From Owenia fusiformis (lineage: Eukaryota; Annelida; Polychaeta; Sabellida; Oweniidae): a stretch of DNA of 64,000 bases. The translations under genes and the position numbers were made by a program. This document shows, one piece after another, positions 48,265-60,553 of this stretch (its first letter is position 1; the number at the start of each line of letters is the position of its first letter). The notes under the pieces are model-generated. The model saw nothing but the letters and a program-made list of their open reading frames with translations, made no database searches and was not told the DNA's origin. The DNA lies in contig CAIIXF020000011.1 of the NCBI GenBank assembly GCA_903813345.2, positions 16,167,754 through 16,231,753 of the forward strand, given 5' to 3'.

Positions 48265-51200
48265 GTATATTTAACTGTCAAGTGTCAAAGAGTATTATCT
48301 TGCAGGGTGGGTGGTGGTCGGTCACATATTTTTTTGCTTTCATAACATAATAACTTATCTACACTATTATTATATACAGTTAAACCTGTCCAAGTGGAAC
48401 ACCTTGGTATCCCTAAAAAGTGTTCTAATTGTGAGGTGTTCCATGAAGAGGTTCATTTAACATTAAGTCAAATGGACTTTGGACTCTGAAAAGTGTTCCA
48501 CTTACAGAGAGGCATTCCACTTTAAGAAGTGTTCCATTTTACAGGTTTCACTGTTGAATTGATTTATTCTTATTATGTCTCTTTAAAATGCCCCAAAATC
48601 ATGACAGCCTCCAATTTGTACCATTGAGAAAGTTTGATACAAAGCCTTTTCCTGAAATTACCATATGTGCAAATTAAAAGAAGTGCATGCACCTCATATA
48701 ATTTCTTAATTTCTTCAAGTGCTAATTAAAAGTTGTAATATTGATGGTGCAAGTTACTGGTTTTGCTTAATTTTCGAGTATTTTAGGATAAGAAAAAGCA
48801 CAAGCCCCTTTAATGTTTTAAGATCTGCAGTAATCACTACTAATGCTATATATTATCCTTGCTCATTTGTGCACTGAGTCTTCTTAAGAATAAATAATGG
48901 ATTGCAAATAATGGTATATCATATAATGTATCTAATGGTTCTGTTTATGAGTGAATGTGCCTCATTGCATGTAGCACAAAATTGTAAACATCACAGATTC
49001 ACATTTCATATGAATCAAAAAATAATCCGAGTATGTGAGTGTTGAGTGAAAACATAAATGATTTTCATGATTTATTCACTGCATTTGATATAAAGCCCAT
49101 TAACCTTTTAACTGCACATTCTTACAAGGGTAGGGTAATTAAGTAATTGTTTAATATCCTCCATCATTATTTCAAACTACCAAAAATAAGGTCCTAGTTT
49201 TATTAGAGAAATTTCGATTTTGTCATATTCCCTCTATCTTGACAGAAATATGTGTCTTATACAATAAAGAAAAGCCATATTTTGAGTTTTCAAAGAAAAG
49301 AATTCTAAAATTAAAGTCAAAACATATAATTTATTACACTAGCCTGAAAGAATCAAACATGCACATTTAGTTAAGACTAATCTAAAAATACAACAGATTT
49401 CACTATGAAGTCTACATGACTTTTGAGGTCACTTTATACTGACTTTTATTTTGTGTGACCTTTCACTATTTAAAGATCACGTTTCACTTGAATATTCCAT
49501 CTTCCACTATTAGATCAGATAAGTATTTTCATAATAACAATTTTTTAATATCACATGTACTTGAAAAATTTATGCTGGGCATGTACAGGTTCAACTTGGT
49601 CTAAATGTTTAATCTTTTATTTGCTGGTTTTCATGATTTTCATAATTGCAATACAAACATCCAAGGATCTTGTTTTCAATATACATCACCATGTCAAGCT
49701 ATTAATTTTATATTTGACATTTTCTGATAAGATTATCTATTTTGTATGCTGTAGTTGTGAGTACATTCCAACTATATCACTACAAATAGGTTTGGGGACA
49801 AATAAATCCTTTATCTCAGACTGTTTGAACTACATTGCGACCCGGGCTCATAGCTATAAGCTTTTGCCAAGGGGGGGGGGGGAGTCACTTTATGACCCAC
49901 TTTCACAGTGGTACTCAGAACCAGAGATAATCCGCATATTTCTATTCTCTCCCTTCTGTGAATATATTCTTTGCATTTAAACATGCAAACAAGAGAGAAC
50001 ACAACCATAGACACATCTCAATCCTATTTCTTCCTAATATAGTAATTTAATCTGTTAATTGCTAAATATTGAACAGTTCAAAATTGCATCTTTTAAGTAG
50101 GTGTGATCCTTACAGAGAGGGTCCATTAACATGTTAGTTAAATGTGACATGGTTCTATTGAAAACTATGATATGTAGAGGGGTCCTTCTTGTACCTCAGT
50201 CAAATTGCCCAACAGCAAATGTATGGCGGCATTAGCTTTACAAAATCAGCATAGAAAATCTATATTGTACTGCTTATCCCTTATATCATGCTGCATATTT
50301 CTCTCAATTTTTGGGAGTTGCAGCCGATCCGTACTGTTGTAGATCAAATGTGACTGTATAGAGAGGTGTTTCATTGGACAGATTTTGTTGCTGTAGATCA
50401 AATGTGACTGTACAGAGAGGTGTTTCATTGGACAGATTTTTCCGATAGATCACAAGATCCATTTGACTTCTTCATCATTTAGGAATGACCCAATTGTACT
50501 GATTGGAGGCAAGCCATAATCTGTTGTAGATAATGCAAAAGAGGAGACACAACCGAAGCACATCATCTCTATATCCTACCTACTACCATGTTCACCAATG
50601 ATGCAACCCTCTTCAATATGTCATCAACTGGCACACTCTCCATTATCCCCTTAACATTTTCAGCATTTTATTACCATCAAATAAAATATATGGATTATTT
50701 CATAAAAATTAATGCTTATTATACTCTAAATCATATCAGTTTCTCGGACATACATGCACAATTTGTTAAACACAACAAATAGGCATCAATTTTTTGTCCA
50801 AACCATGGGCTTTCAATGTCCAAACTAACCCATCTTTTGCACATATTATGCAGTTATGCAACCCATTCTGTGATGAATAACTGTTATATTTAGCTAGCTA
50901 GTGCTTAATAGTTTTCCCGTTTCTTCTTAAATAGAGCTCTGATTCACAATGTCCTGGAGCAAGCCTCTTCTTGCGATAGCCTTCCCTACCATAGGTGGCG
51001 TTCTGAGTGGTTACATAACAAGGAAAAGCACACGTTCTACTGATGAAAATATACAGCCATGGTATCAGGTATATGTCATCAAACCCTGGTCTTTGGTGTT
51101 TTAAGTAAAGGCATGATTTTTTAAGAGAATTATTACGTGTTCACCTTACTTGATGATCCTTATTTTGGCCTTTATTAGTTAAAATTCTTCACTTTTTTAT

Positions 51201-54200
51201 GGCATGCCCATGAGTTATAATGTCATTAATTTCAATGCTATTCACTTCATCAGCTGTTTAATCCCCTGGTTTAATCCTTTGTTGTGCCTCCAACCTTAGG
51301 GCCAATGAGTTCTTGATTTCCCAAAATTGTCACCTGAAGCATGGGCTTTCATTCAAGGCATGCCTGAAGCTCATTGCGTGTGTAACAAATCCCTTTGAAT
51401 TCACATCAATTTCATACAAAATATAAATTCACCAAAATAAAATGCCAACTGTAAAATTAAATTAACTCAAGTTACAGGATATTCTGTTACTGTGAAAAGT
51501 ATTTTAGATGGCCTTTCATATAAACATGTACCAGCAATACAAGAATATTGTCATTTAGACCCTGCATGAATTTCTTTAACTCTTCATAAGAATTCTGCTT
51601 TTCTTAAGTTGCTTGATGCATTGTGCTTGGCATGTTTGAAGCTCAGCTTTGTTTTCAGCCATACCATTTGGTTATAGGATTATTATGCTAATTCTCATTA
51701 AATACTAACCAACTTTATCATTTTTCCCTCAGTCTATTGATGTTAATTGGTATCATAAAAAGGAATTTTAATCAGAATATGAATCAATCTAACATCTTTC
51801 AGGATGTTTATAATCTGGAATTTTGCAAATCATTTAGTTCCAATTTTTAGCACTTAAACATGTTGAAGTAGCACAAGTATAACGAAATATTTATATATGT
51901 TTCAAAATACTTATAAACATGTATTTCAACAATGGCACTGTTCTCTGTAGTAGTAAAGTACAATGTAGTACAGAACAGTTTAGTGCAATGCAGTACAATT
52001 AACATGACAGGTATATAAGAAAGTTCCCTTAAACTTGAATATTATCAGTTCAAAGCAGATATGAAACGGCATTTTTAACCTGAAGGAGTCAATATAATTT
52101 TTCTGATAAATGTATTTGGACATGTTTTCTCATCAGCATTGTGAAAACTATTTCACTCTAACGATCGTTATCAGCTGCTAATAAGCAATATTCAAATTGG
52201 TTGTGACGTTTTTGGCCCCCATGTGATCTCTCACTGGTCCCCACATGGCCCTTTTTGGTCCATTAAATCATGATGTCATAATGCCAAGTTGTTTTGTTAT
52301 TTGTTTACACAACAATCCTTTGGAACCAATAAATGGAAACTGTTATTATGTATGACGTTATTAATCACGTGGGGGCCAATCTGATTGATCAGTTAATCTT
52401 ATTACGTTATTTATGACCATTAACAGTTGTCTAACATCTTTTTTATAATGGCTATCGCAAGAACTCTAAGTTGGGCTTACAATGAAGAAAACTGCATTTT
52501 TGTAGCTGCAAGTTGAGAAAACTTATTTCAACAAATATTTTTATATTAAATAGTTCATATATTGCAGTTTATACAATATGCATATTTTTTATCCACTTGG
52601 ATTATGCCACGATCGCACGTCCCACCCCGACCTTTTTTAGCAATCACATCCCCCTGACTAAAAGCTGGCTACGTCCATGGTTTATATAGTTATCATGTTT
52701 CTTCTTGAATAAAGGTCTGATTCACAATGTCCTGGAGCAAGCCTCTACTTGCGATTGCCATCCCTTCCATAGGTGGCGGTCTTAGAAGTGTTTATGCATT
52801 AAGGAAAAGCGCACCTTCCGCTGATAAAAATATAAAGCCATGGTATCAGGTATATGTCATCAAACCCAGGTCTTTGGTGTTTTAATTATGCACGATTTAG
52901 AGTTCACCCTCCCCATATCAAAATTTACAAGGCTTTACATTTTAGTATTTACAAGTTCAGTTTACACTTTGTTTACACCCAGTAAATAGGTGACCAATTT
53001 CATATGCATATGAGCTAGTTTACACCTTAGTATACACCTAATTTACATTTTAGTTTACATCTCCTTTGCATCCAGTTAGCACTCAGTTTACACTTTAGTT
53101 TAGCCTCAGTTTACACTTAGTTTACACCCAGTAAATAGGTGACCAATTTCACATGCAAATGAGCTAGTTTACACCTAAGTTTGCACTTAGTTTACACTTA
53201 TACATCCAATTTACATCAAGAGCACACTCCTGATTGGTCAGATTTTAAACTTAGTTTACAGTTACATCATCTGGAGGACAAATATGAGTCAAGTGATTTT
53301 CTGCCAAAATTGTCAAATCCAAACTCACTTGGAATTTTAAAAAATCAAACTCCTCTTTGCAAAAGCTGGCTTCGACCCTGACATAATCTAATTTGCATCA
53401 ATTTCATACAAAATGTAAATTCACCAAAATAAAGTGCCAACTGAAAAATTAACCCATCCTTCTTCAAAGGATTTCATTTATGCTTAATTCAGGCTGCACC
53501 AAGGGTATGGAAAGAAGTGAAATACCCTTGGACCAAGGATAAATTAACCTGTTACAGGATATTCTGTTACTGTGAAAAGCATTTCAGATGGCCTTTCATA
53601 TAAACATGTACCAGCAATACAAGAATATTGTCATTTAGATTCTGCATGAATTTCTAACTCGATCTTCATCATAAGAATTCTGCTTTTCTTGAGTTGCTTG
53701 ATGTATTGTGCTTGACATGCTTGAAGCTCAGCTTTGTTTTCAGCCATACCATTTGGTTCTAGGATTACTACAGGGTGGGCCAAAACATTTTGCAACCTTT
53801 TTAGAAGGCAAAAAAAGTATTATAACATTATGGTATTGACATGAAATTTTTTTTACAGAAACTTAAGGATAGGCATATTTTACCATTTAAATACTTAAGC
53901 TAATACTGACATCAAATTTTTTTGTCAGATGTTTGAATATTAATGGTAAATTGTTCATTTGTCCGAGATTTACCATTTTCCGAGAAAATCAGACTTTCTA
54001 TGATTTTATGTCATCAACAATAACACATTCATTATGTTTACTAAATCTGCTACAATCTTTGATAACTGTTTAACCAATGTCTAGTACAGGTTTATATCAG
54101 GATCTCGTCACTATGGTAATATTGTTACACTGTATTAATTATTTATTAAACAAATGTTCTATGCATCCGCCTTTCACCTTAACAATCACATGGAGACGAG

Positions 54201-57200
54201 AACTGAACTGGTCAATGACAAGATCCAGCAGTTCTTGTGGTAGTCATCTCCACTTATCCTGCAGAACTTCTTATAGTTGATCAATAATTTGTGGGGTATA
54301 ACCATTAACTACTGTGGCGGGAGTTATTTAAAATGAAATGTTTTTCACCATTATGAAATCAATATGGTCAAAATAATAAATACTGGAAAGAATGGGCCGA
54401 GCGGAAACCCCGTTAATTAAAAATAAGGCACTGGAAAGATGATGTTGTGGCTTCGTCTTGTGTATGAAAGGATTTTGTATCGCTCAAATGGATGGAGTAA
54501 TTTACTAATTGATGAGATTGAAATAACTGAACAAAAGAAATGAGCTAAACTTTATAACAATAAACAATAAACTTTATTTACCTTGTAGGCTGGTAAGACA
54601 TGATGATTTCTGTGAATGTAATCGAAGTATAAATCCAATTATAAATCCAATACTAGTAAATCCAGTTACAAATGATCGTAATTATAATCCAAAGCCTTTA
54701 AAATCCCAAATCTTATGTAAAACTTGATCAGATGCCGAAATATTCTTATACGTATTATCACTTTCAGATACAACTTGAGACTTTATAAAAATGGAGAAAT
54801 TGAACCTCCTATCTCAGATACAAACTCAGGACTGATCGTCCCGGAGAACGATTATGAGAACATTAAAATAACGGAACATAACTTTCCATATATGGAAAGG
54901 CTACCATAACAACGGGTTTAATTGCTCGCTACATTGTCAAAATATCTGTCACATCAAAGACTAATAAACCTAGCGCTAGCCTGTCAATCAAATTACTATG
55001 TGGGAAAGTTTGAAAAAGTGTCGGCAAAATGCCGTCAGAAATATAAAACTTGACTGAAAATCACTCTTTTTAAATTACAATATCTCCTAAAGTATGAGAT
55101 CAAATTCAAAGTTTAATACACCGTTTAAAAGCTCAATTCACCCTTAATTTAAGAAATAATTATTATAATTTATGGACAAATACTCTTCTCTATATTTAAT
55201 GAGAAAGAACATGAGTAAATAAGAACTGAAATTAATTAATGAAAATAAATAAATATAAAAATTGTGCTCCCGCTACACTACAATACATTGCTCCAGGTGC
55301 CCCCATGTGTGATAGTCCCAGGGGTTGGCATCTGGTGTATTGGGTGGCCATTCCACTCAGGATTAATCTTCTTCTAAAGGGACATCTTTCAAGAATGGGG
55401 GCTCTTTCAGCCCCAAGTGATTACATATTCCAGCAGTATAGCGCTCCTGACCATAGGCCAAAAGTCACTATGGAATATCTGGAGCAAAATACCCCTTGAT
55501 TCATTAGTCCTGATGAATAGCCGCCACTTAACAAAGATTACAGCAGATTAGGGAACATAATAAATGTTCTATCGATGATCACATAAAATGATAGAAAATC
55601 ACATTTTCTAGGAAAATCGGTAAATCTCGGACACATGAACAATTTACCATTAATATTCAAACATCTGACAAAAAAATTTGAAGTCAGTATTAGCTTAAGT
55701 ATTTGAATGGTAAAATATGCCTATCCTTAAGTTTCTGTAAAAAAAATTTCATGTCAATACCATAATGTTATGATACTTTTTTTGCCTTCTAAAAAGGTTG
55801 CAAAATTTTTTGGCCCACCCTGTATATACTAATTCTCATTAAATACTAACCAACTTTATCATATTTCCCTCAGTTTATTGATGTTAGTTGTTAATTGGTA
55901 TCACGAAATAGAATAATTTTAACCAGCATACTATGAAACAATTTAACATCTTCAAGCATGTTTTATGACCCAGAATTTTTCATTTTATTTAGTGCCAATT
56001 TAGCACAATTTTGGTGTCCTGTTTCTTAAGTCTGTTCTTGAGCCTTTATTAGTCCTTCATCAAATCCTATCCTCAACCTAGAAGTGTGTATAATGAGGGC
56101 TTAGACTAGGGGCTTGAGTTTGATGCAAGACTAATTTTCTAAATATCTGAGCACAATATATACATGTAATGACATGAAAAGCCATCCGTTCAGTGTCCAG
56201 GCATAACTCAAATACAGGTTGGCCGCTATTTATCAAAACATGTTTTGTTAGGTGGGATTTGCTACTCCGTGGAGTTGCTGTTTTTCTAGCTGTCTATAGT
56301 ACATGTATAAAGGAAATTAATTGTTTTATATTAAGTAATTTGTTCACTGTATTTTATCTGAAATGTGTAACTTTTATCCACTTGGATTAAAAATCACTGA
56401 TTCATAAAATGCCTTGCCTATTTTGGTTTGAAGTCAGTCTATTGTGCTTGTTTGTAGACAAGCCTCAGTGATTCAAAATTATTCATTTTTTATTGTTTAT
56501 TTGTAGACCCTAAATAGGCCACCATGGACCCCTCCAAATTGGGTGTTTGCTCCAGTATGGACCACTCTGTATACAGGTACATTAGTCTATTATATTTACA
56601 TCTCCTATTCTTTATGTATAAAAGTTCAATACTTTTCAATTTCTTTAGTTGTGCATAATACAAAACATTAAACATGTTAAACATAATTTGCCATTTTGGA
56701 TAGAAATTGTCAATTTTAATGATCAGTTATTTTATAAAAATTTCGTTCTAGCTTTGGTTTCTCAGGGATTTCATTCTGGATACTAGTATTCCAGAAGTGA
56801 ACAACACATTCCAGTGATTTCCTCAGCATTAAAGCAAGTGGGCGCCGCACCCACTAGAGATTTCAAAAGAGACTTGCACCCACCTGAAAATATTTTCACC
56901 CACGTACTTGAAAATGAGAAATATACATAAAAATAGGCATATTTTGACCATCTGGAATGAATTGTGAAAATGAAAATTTTGCACCCACTTGAGAAAAAAT
57001 CCTGGGGAGAACACTGCATTTTACTCCTAGGCTAGGTATGGTGTAACACATTTATTTTATTCCTAGGTATGGGATATGCATCCTATTTGGTTTGGAGAGA
57101 TGGGGGTGGCTTTGAAGGAGAGGCCTCCACAGCCCTGGCACTCTATGGGACACAGCTTGCCCTAAACTGGGCCTGGACACCCATTTTCTTTGGAATGCAT

Positions 57201-57956
57201 TGGATTGGAGTGGTAGGTCTAACTAATGTTATTTTTCCTCATATTTGAAATATTGATCAAGATTCAATTTGGTCTCATGTACATTTATTGACTGGAGAGA
57301 GAAAAATTTCCAAGCAAGATTTTGTATTGAAAGAACATTTCAGAAAAATTTGAAAATTTGGGTAGACTTTGACAAAGGACCAAATTAAAGCACTGGCACC
57401 AAATTAGAGGAACATACATGTCCAAAGAACAAGAAAAGATAGATGTTAACTCATCTCAACATGAAAACCTTATAGTATTAGATATGCAAATTAGTAGGGC
57501 TTTACCATACATGTACATCATTTTGGATAGGACTAATATTGGGGTTATTCATTTATTGCCCTTGCCCCCCTCCACTGTAATCTTTGAACCTGATGGGAGG
57601 AAGAAATAAGTGGAGAATGAGGACCAATGCAGGTCAATATATATGTTATTGGTACATAATTCAATCTGTTTATTTGTTCAATTCAATATGTTTGTTTATT
57701 CAATTCAATCTGTTTGTTTATTCAATTCAATCTGTTTGTTTATTCAATTCAATCTGTTTGTTTCTTCCAGGGAGCCATTGAGATTCTGATGACCTGGGGT
57801 GCAGTGGCTGGATGTGTAGTGAAGTTCCATCCCATTAATAAGGTAGCTAGCTATCTAATGGTCCCATACCTGGTATGGCTCACCCTGGCCAGCAGCATCA
57901 ACGTATACACTTGGTGGTTCAACGAGGACAAAGCAATTGAGGAGAAGAAGGACTAG
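48163..57956 (+). CDS. TSPO: Translocator protein TSPO with three alternative N-terminal exons
   Basis: Five-helix outer-mitochondrial-membrane protein (peripheral benzodiazepine receptor/TspO family) that binds porphyrins and cholesterol. Any of the first exons 48163-48264, 50949-51068 or 52727-52849 can join 56507-56576, 57067-57212 and 57771-57956 (TAG), giving 167, 173 or 174 aa against 169 in human. Common part: [20 protein letters not shown] (loop and helix 2), [12 protein letters not shown] (helix 2), [19 protein letters not shown] (helix 3, the family hallmark LNWAWxPxFFG), [18 protein letters not shown] (helix 4) and [20 protein letters not shown] (helix 5). The vertebrate C-terminal CRAC cholesterol motif is not clearly matched: the Y-to-K distance after SINVY is too long. 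A 22-bp minisatellite abuts the last acceptor. Identity is very secure; usage of the three starts is inferred. Confidence 0.96.
48376..48554. mobile_element. ACAGTAAAACCTGT-family MITE in TSPO intron
   Basis: Starts ACAGTTAAACCTGTCCAAGT and ends TTTTACAGGTTTCACTGTT; 179 bp with internal GTGTTCCACTT repeats. Confidence 0.65.
50236..50441. repeat. Dispersed repeat with an internal ~55-bp duplication
   Basis: TAGATCAAATGTGACTGTA followed by GAGAGGTGTTTCATTGGACA occurs twice (about 50340 and 50395). The left part (GTACTGCTTATCCCT, CATGCTGCATATTTCTCTC) recurs at 59885-59990. Confidence 0.75.
50935..51068 (+). CDS. TSPO: TSPO alternative first coding exon 1b
   Basis: Acceptor cttcttaaatag, UTR, then 40 codons from ATG 50949: [40 protein letters not shown], donor gtatat, phase 0. 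Homologous to 1a in W..KP...A...P..GG...G and WY, with a six-residue longer loop after helix 1. Confidence 0.88.
52715..52849 (+). CDS. TSPO: TSPO alternative first coding exon 1c
   Basis: Near-identical duplicate of 1b: [41 protein letters not shown] from ATG 52727, 41 codons, donor gtatat, phase 0. Most differences are amino-acid replacements, yet the frame and donor are intact, with a three-base length change. The acceptor (cttcttgaataaag) is weaker than that of 1b. It could be a functional isoform exon or a recent duplicate beginning to decay. Confidence 0.8.
52920..53230. repeat. TTTACAC-rich repetitive tract
   Basis: Many copies of AGTTTACAC(C/T); a longer unit, ACCCAGTAAATAGGTGACCA with the following ATGAGCTAGTTTACACCT, occurs near 52977 and 53127. 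Lies just after TSPO exon 1c. Confidence 0.8.
53771..55823 (-). mobile_element. Decayed mariner/IS630-type transposon with ~255-bp inverted repeats
   Basis: Ends CAGGGTGGGCCAAAA flanked by TA on both sides; arms extend about 255 bp. Minus-strand fragments of a DDE transposase remain: [20 protein letters not shown] (55280-55350) and, after an interruption, LQDKWR plus [19 protein letters not shown] (54190-54270). The family norm is WPPxSPDLNPxDxxxWGxLK. Stops and an internal insertion make it inactive. Confidence 0.88.
54311..55277. mobile_element. Insertion nested in the mariner transposase
   Basis: Interrupts the transposase remnant. Ends TGTGGCGGGAGTTATTT and, inverted, TGTAGCGGGAGCACAATTT; CTAC flanks both sides. 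About 970 bp, no recognised coding sequence. Confidence 0.45.
56507..56576 (+). CDS. TSPO: TSPO common exon 2
   Basis: 70 nt, acceptor tttgtag and donor gtacat: [23 protein letters not shown] plus one base. The KPSWxPPxWVxxPVWTxLY signature of TSPO. Confidence 0.95.
56812..57015. mobile_element. CAGTG-ended MITE, copy 2, in TSPO intron
   Basis: Starts CAGTGATTTCCTCAGCATTA and ends ATCCTGGGGAGAACACTG, 50 bp before TSPO exon 3. The internal GCACCCACYTGAGAAAAAAT is shared with copy 1. Confidence 0.65.
57067..57212 (+). CDS. TSPO: TSPO common exon 3
   Basis: 146 nt: [40 protein letters not shown] and FGMHWIGV. Contains the hallmark LNWAW motif of helix 3. Confidence 0.96.
57656..57765. repeat. 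22-bp minisatellite abutting the last TSPO splice acceptor
   Basis: About five copies of TTCAATTCAATCTGTTTGTT TA; the last copy runs directly into the TTTCTTCCAG acceptor at 57761-57770, so the repeat supplies the pyrimidine tract and probable branch site. Confidence 0.92.
57771..57956 (+). CDS. TSPO: TSPO terminal exon
   Basis: 186 nt with TAG stop: [61 protein letters not shown]. Helices 4 and 5 plus a charged cytosolic tail. Confidence 0.95.
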   Translation, partial: GAIEILMTWGAVAGCVVKFHPINKVASYLMVPYLVWLTLASSINVYTWWFNEDKAIEEKKD

Positions 57957-60425
57957 AATCTTAGAAATTTAGACAATACTTTATATTGCTTTAATTTAGC
58001 GCCTGTTTTAATTTTGTGATTTACCGATTCTGTAGAAGATAAGCAATTTTAATCTTCATCAATGACGAGTTAGCAATAATACTGATAATATCTATGAGAA
58101 TCTTTAAGGGATTTCCTCATACAGTATATCAGCCTTATTGTGATAATCCTAATTACTCAGATGCGAGTAGGTAGTTACCAGTTTCGGCACCAGGTGGCTG
58201 ATTCGGGGGAATTAACATGGCAGGGTATTACAAAATTCCCTTAAACTTGAATATGCATCAGTTTTAATGGTTAACTTTTCATATTACCCTTATGTATCTG
58301 ATAGTTATATATATTAAAATATGTCCAGTAAAAGAAAATATTATCTGCCCAACACAAGAAAAGATATTTCACTTTTTGTGGTTTTACAACGTGGGGTCTA
58401 TGGGGAATCTCCCCGACCTAGAAGTCACATTTTCGAAGAAAATTAAATTTTCAAAGTTGATAAACTCTTTTCAAAACCACATTCTTAGATGTAATTTTAT
58501 ATGTAGATTCCAAATATGACACCAGTTTGACTGAATTGTGAATTTTTAATGACGTAAATCAAGATTATTTCTACTCGCATCTGGGATATTAAGAGTGCTC
58601 TATTAAAGCAATTTACTAAATGCATCCACCCACAGATACATGTATATGAATGTGTATACACAACAACAACGTATCAAGTATGAAGTAACAATACAGCAAT
58701 TTAGAGGCCAAACTAAAAAGCTTAAAGCAATATTTCAAGGTTTATTTTATTTGATAAACTTTTGATTAACTTATAAACTTTCTGTACTTCTTTATACATT
58801 TTTATGTATTCTCTGTATTCAATATAAAAGTTTAGGCCATGCCCTGATAATCAGTGGCCGTGCCAATAATTGAAAAAAAAATGTTACAAAATTGAAGAAA
58901 TAACATATATGTGAATGCATGAACTGTGATTGTTTAACAAGGTAAACTTTGTATGATTTGTTATACCGTGGTCACATTTGCTCCGATTTTCATAATGTGT
59001 GCCTGGCCGATTTTTGCAAAATTGCATTCAGTCTTGAACAAAATGATCACCAACCAGGCATTGACGATTGGAGCAAATGCCACCACAGCATCAATTGGAG
59101 AAAAAGATGGAGCACTTCAATTAAGAGCAATTTTTGTGGCAAAATATGTGTGAAACAAGTTGTTTTATTGTATTTCTAATTTTCTCATGTAGTTTGTAAT
59201 GTAAAAATATATGAAATGTATTTTTACTCGAAATATTGTGATTTTTTTTTCATTTTTGGACCTGGTCCTTTATACAATACCATGTGTTTTTATTGCCTAA
59301 TTTTTTTTATACTGTAACCAGTTAAACTGGCACATATCTTTGGCACATATATCTTGAGTTTTGCCATCATATGTCAACTCTTGGCTGTGAGTTAATAGAA
59401 TGTATTTTCGGGGATTTTTTGTACATGCATTCATATTATTCATGCATCATTTCATGGATCACGAAAAAAACTAGAATTGTTTATTTTCCTGTTGCTTACT
59501 ACAAAAATGGCAATTTCACCAAATAACTGTTGAGTTTTTTTCTATATTATCTGTATCATTTTGGTCATCATTGCAAATACATCAATGTATCGTCTGTTAA
59601 TTCTCATTTTCTTTAAATAAATCTAAACACAAAAATAATTTCACATACTTTTTTTATTCAATCGATTTTTGAAAAATACATTGCCTTATAACGAAACATA
59701 TCAGTTTTTCAACTAGCCTATCATTATTCTATCGATCATAATCATGACTTACTTAAATGCATCTAGCCAAATTTCTGAAATGTTGCATCATGTCAACTAA
59801 GGTGCATCCTCACCTACCCCAACATTCTCGCACGTCAATGCCTCAGTTACATTTGCTCTTTGGCCGCTGTACGGCTGGAATGCTTCACAAAATTAATATA
59901 GAAAATCTACATTGTACTGCTTATCCCTATATTTTATGCTGCATATTTCTCTCCATTTGGGAAGCTACGGTTGCCGTAGATAAAATGTGACTGAGGCATT
60001 TGTAATGTCTTCATACAGATTAACTGTACACATACTGTCCCATATTCTCTTAAACTAAATTCACAACTTTTTTATAAAGTTAGGAGCATATCCAACATGA
60101 CGATGTCGATACCATTGTCCATTTTACGATCTGTACTCCCATACTGTCACCCAAAAGGCACATAACATTCATCAGTTTATCTTGATTGAGAAACTAAAAC
60201 AATTATTTGAGCCTATTTTCAGGCTTTTCTAAACATGTTAGCATGTATTCTGCGACTCCCTTACATTCTCCAACATTTTATCATGATGACCTCCAAATAC
60301 AAGATTTGCCAATATCCATTTTGAAGCCTACCATCTGTGCAGCTAATTTCAATATCCAAACGAAATTCCGATAATTACACACCACTGATGTTCGACTAGA
60401 TTTCAGTCAGTTTGTAGCACACGTG
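57957..60425. other. TSPO / SWSAP1-like intergenic space
   Basis: Contains the TSPO 3' UTR (end not fixed), a ~125-bp hairpin (58963-59090) and a dispersed repeat at 59885-59990. No other gene seen. Confidence 0.4.
58963..59090. repeat. Inverted repeat / small hairpin element
   Basis: GTGGTCACATTTGCTCCGAT pairs with ATTGGAGCAAATGCCACCAC (17 of 20), with GCCTGG/CCAGGC pairs inside. Confidence 0.6.
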
Positions 60426-60553
60426 TCAAGTCACTTCAGTTTCTTTCATTATTTTGTCCAGGAAGATTTCATCCTTTACCACAAGTTTGAGATGTAGCTT
60501 TGAAGGTATCGGATGAACATTCAACCTTTTTTCAGCACCATGAGATTCCTCCA
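60426..60553 (-). CDS. SWSAP1: SWSAP1-like terminal exon
   Basis: 128 nt after a tttacttccag acceptor, phase 1 in: EESHGAEKRLNVHPIPSKLH, LKLVVKDEIFLDKIMKETEV T and TGA. Accepted mainly because phase, strand and order fit; sequence similarity is weak here. Confidence 0.5.

Larger units (their letters stand above)
50905..53770. repeat. Tandem segmental duplication carrying TSPO exons 1b and 1c
   Basis: 50905-51110 matches 52683-52890 and 51404-51720 matches 53395-53770 in order and orientation, covering exon, donor and downstream intron. The second copy was later split by the mariner element. The intervening parts have diverged or been replaced. Confidence 0.85.

Noticed and set aside
49555-49980. 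141-codon open frame between TSPO exons 1a and 1b
   Set aside because: No recognisable family; includes a poly-G tract translated as glycine; composition is that of intron.
57714-57956. TSPO terminal exon extended upstream as a longer frame
   Set aside because: The upstream part is the 22-bp minisatellite read through; the acceptor at 57770 defines the exon.
58949-59179. Two overlapping plus-strand frames after TSPO
   Set aside because: They lie within a hairpin repeat and show no similarity to known proteins.
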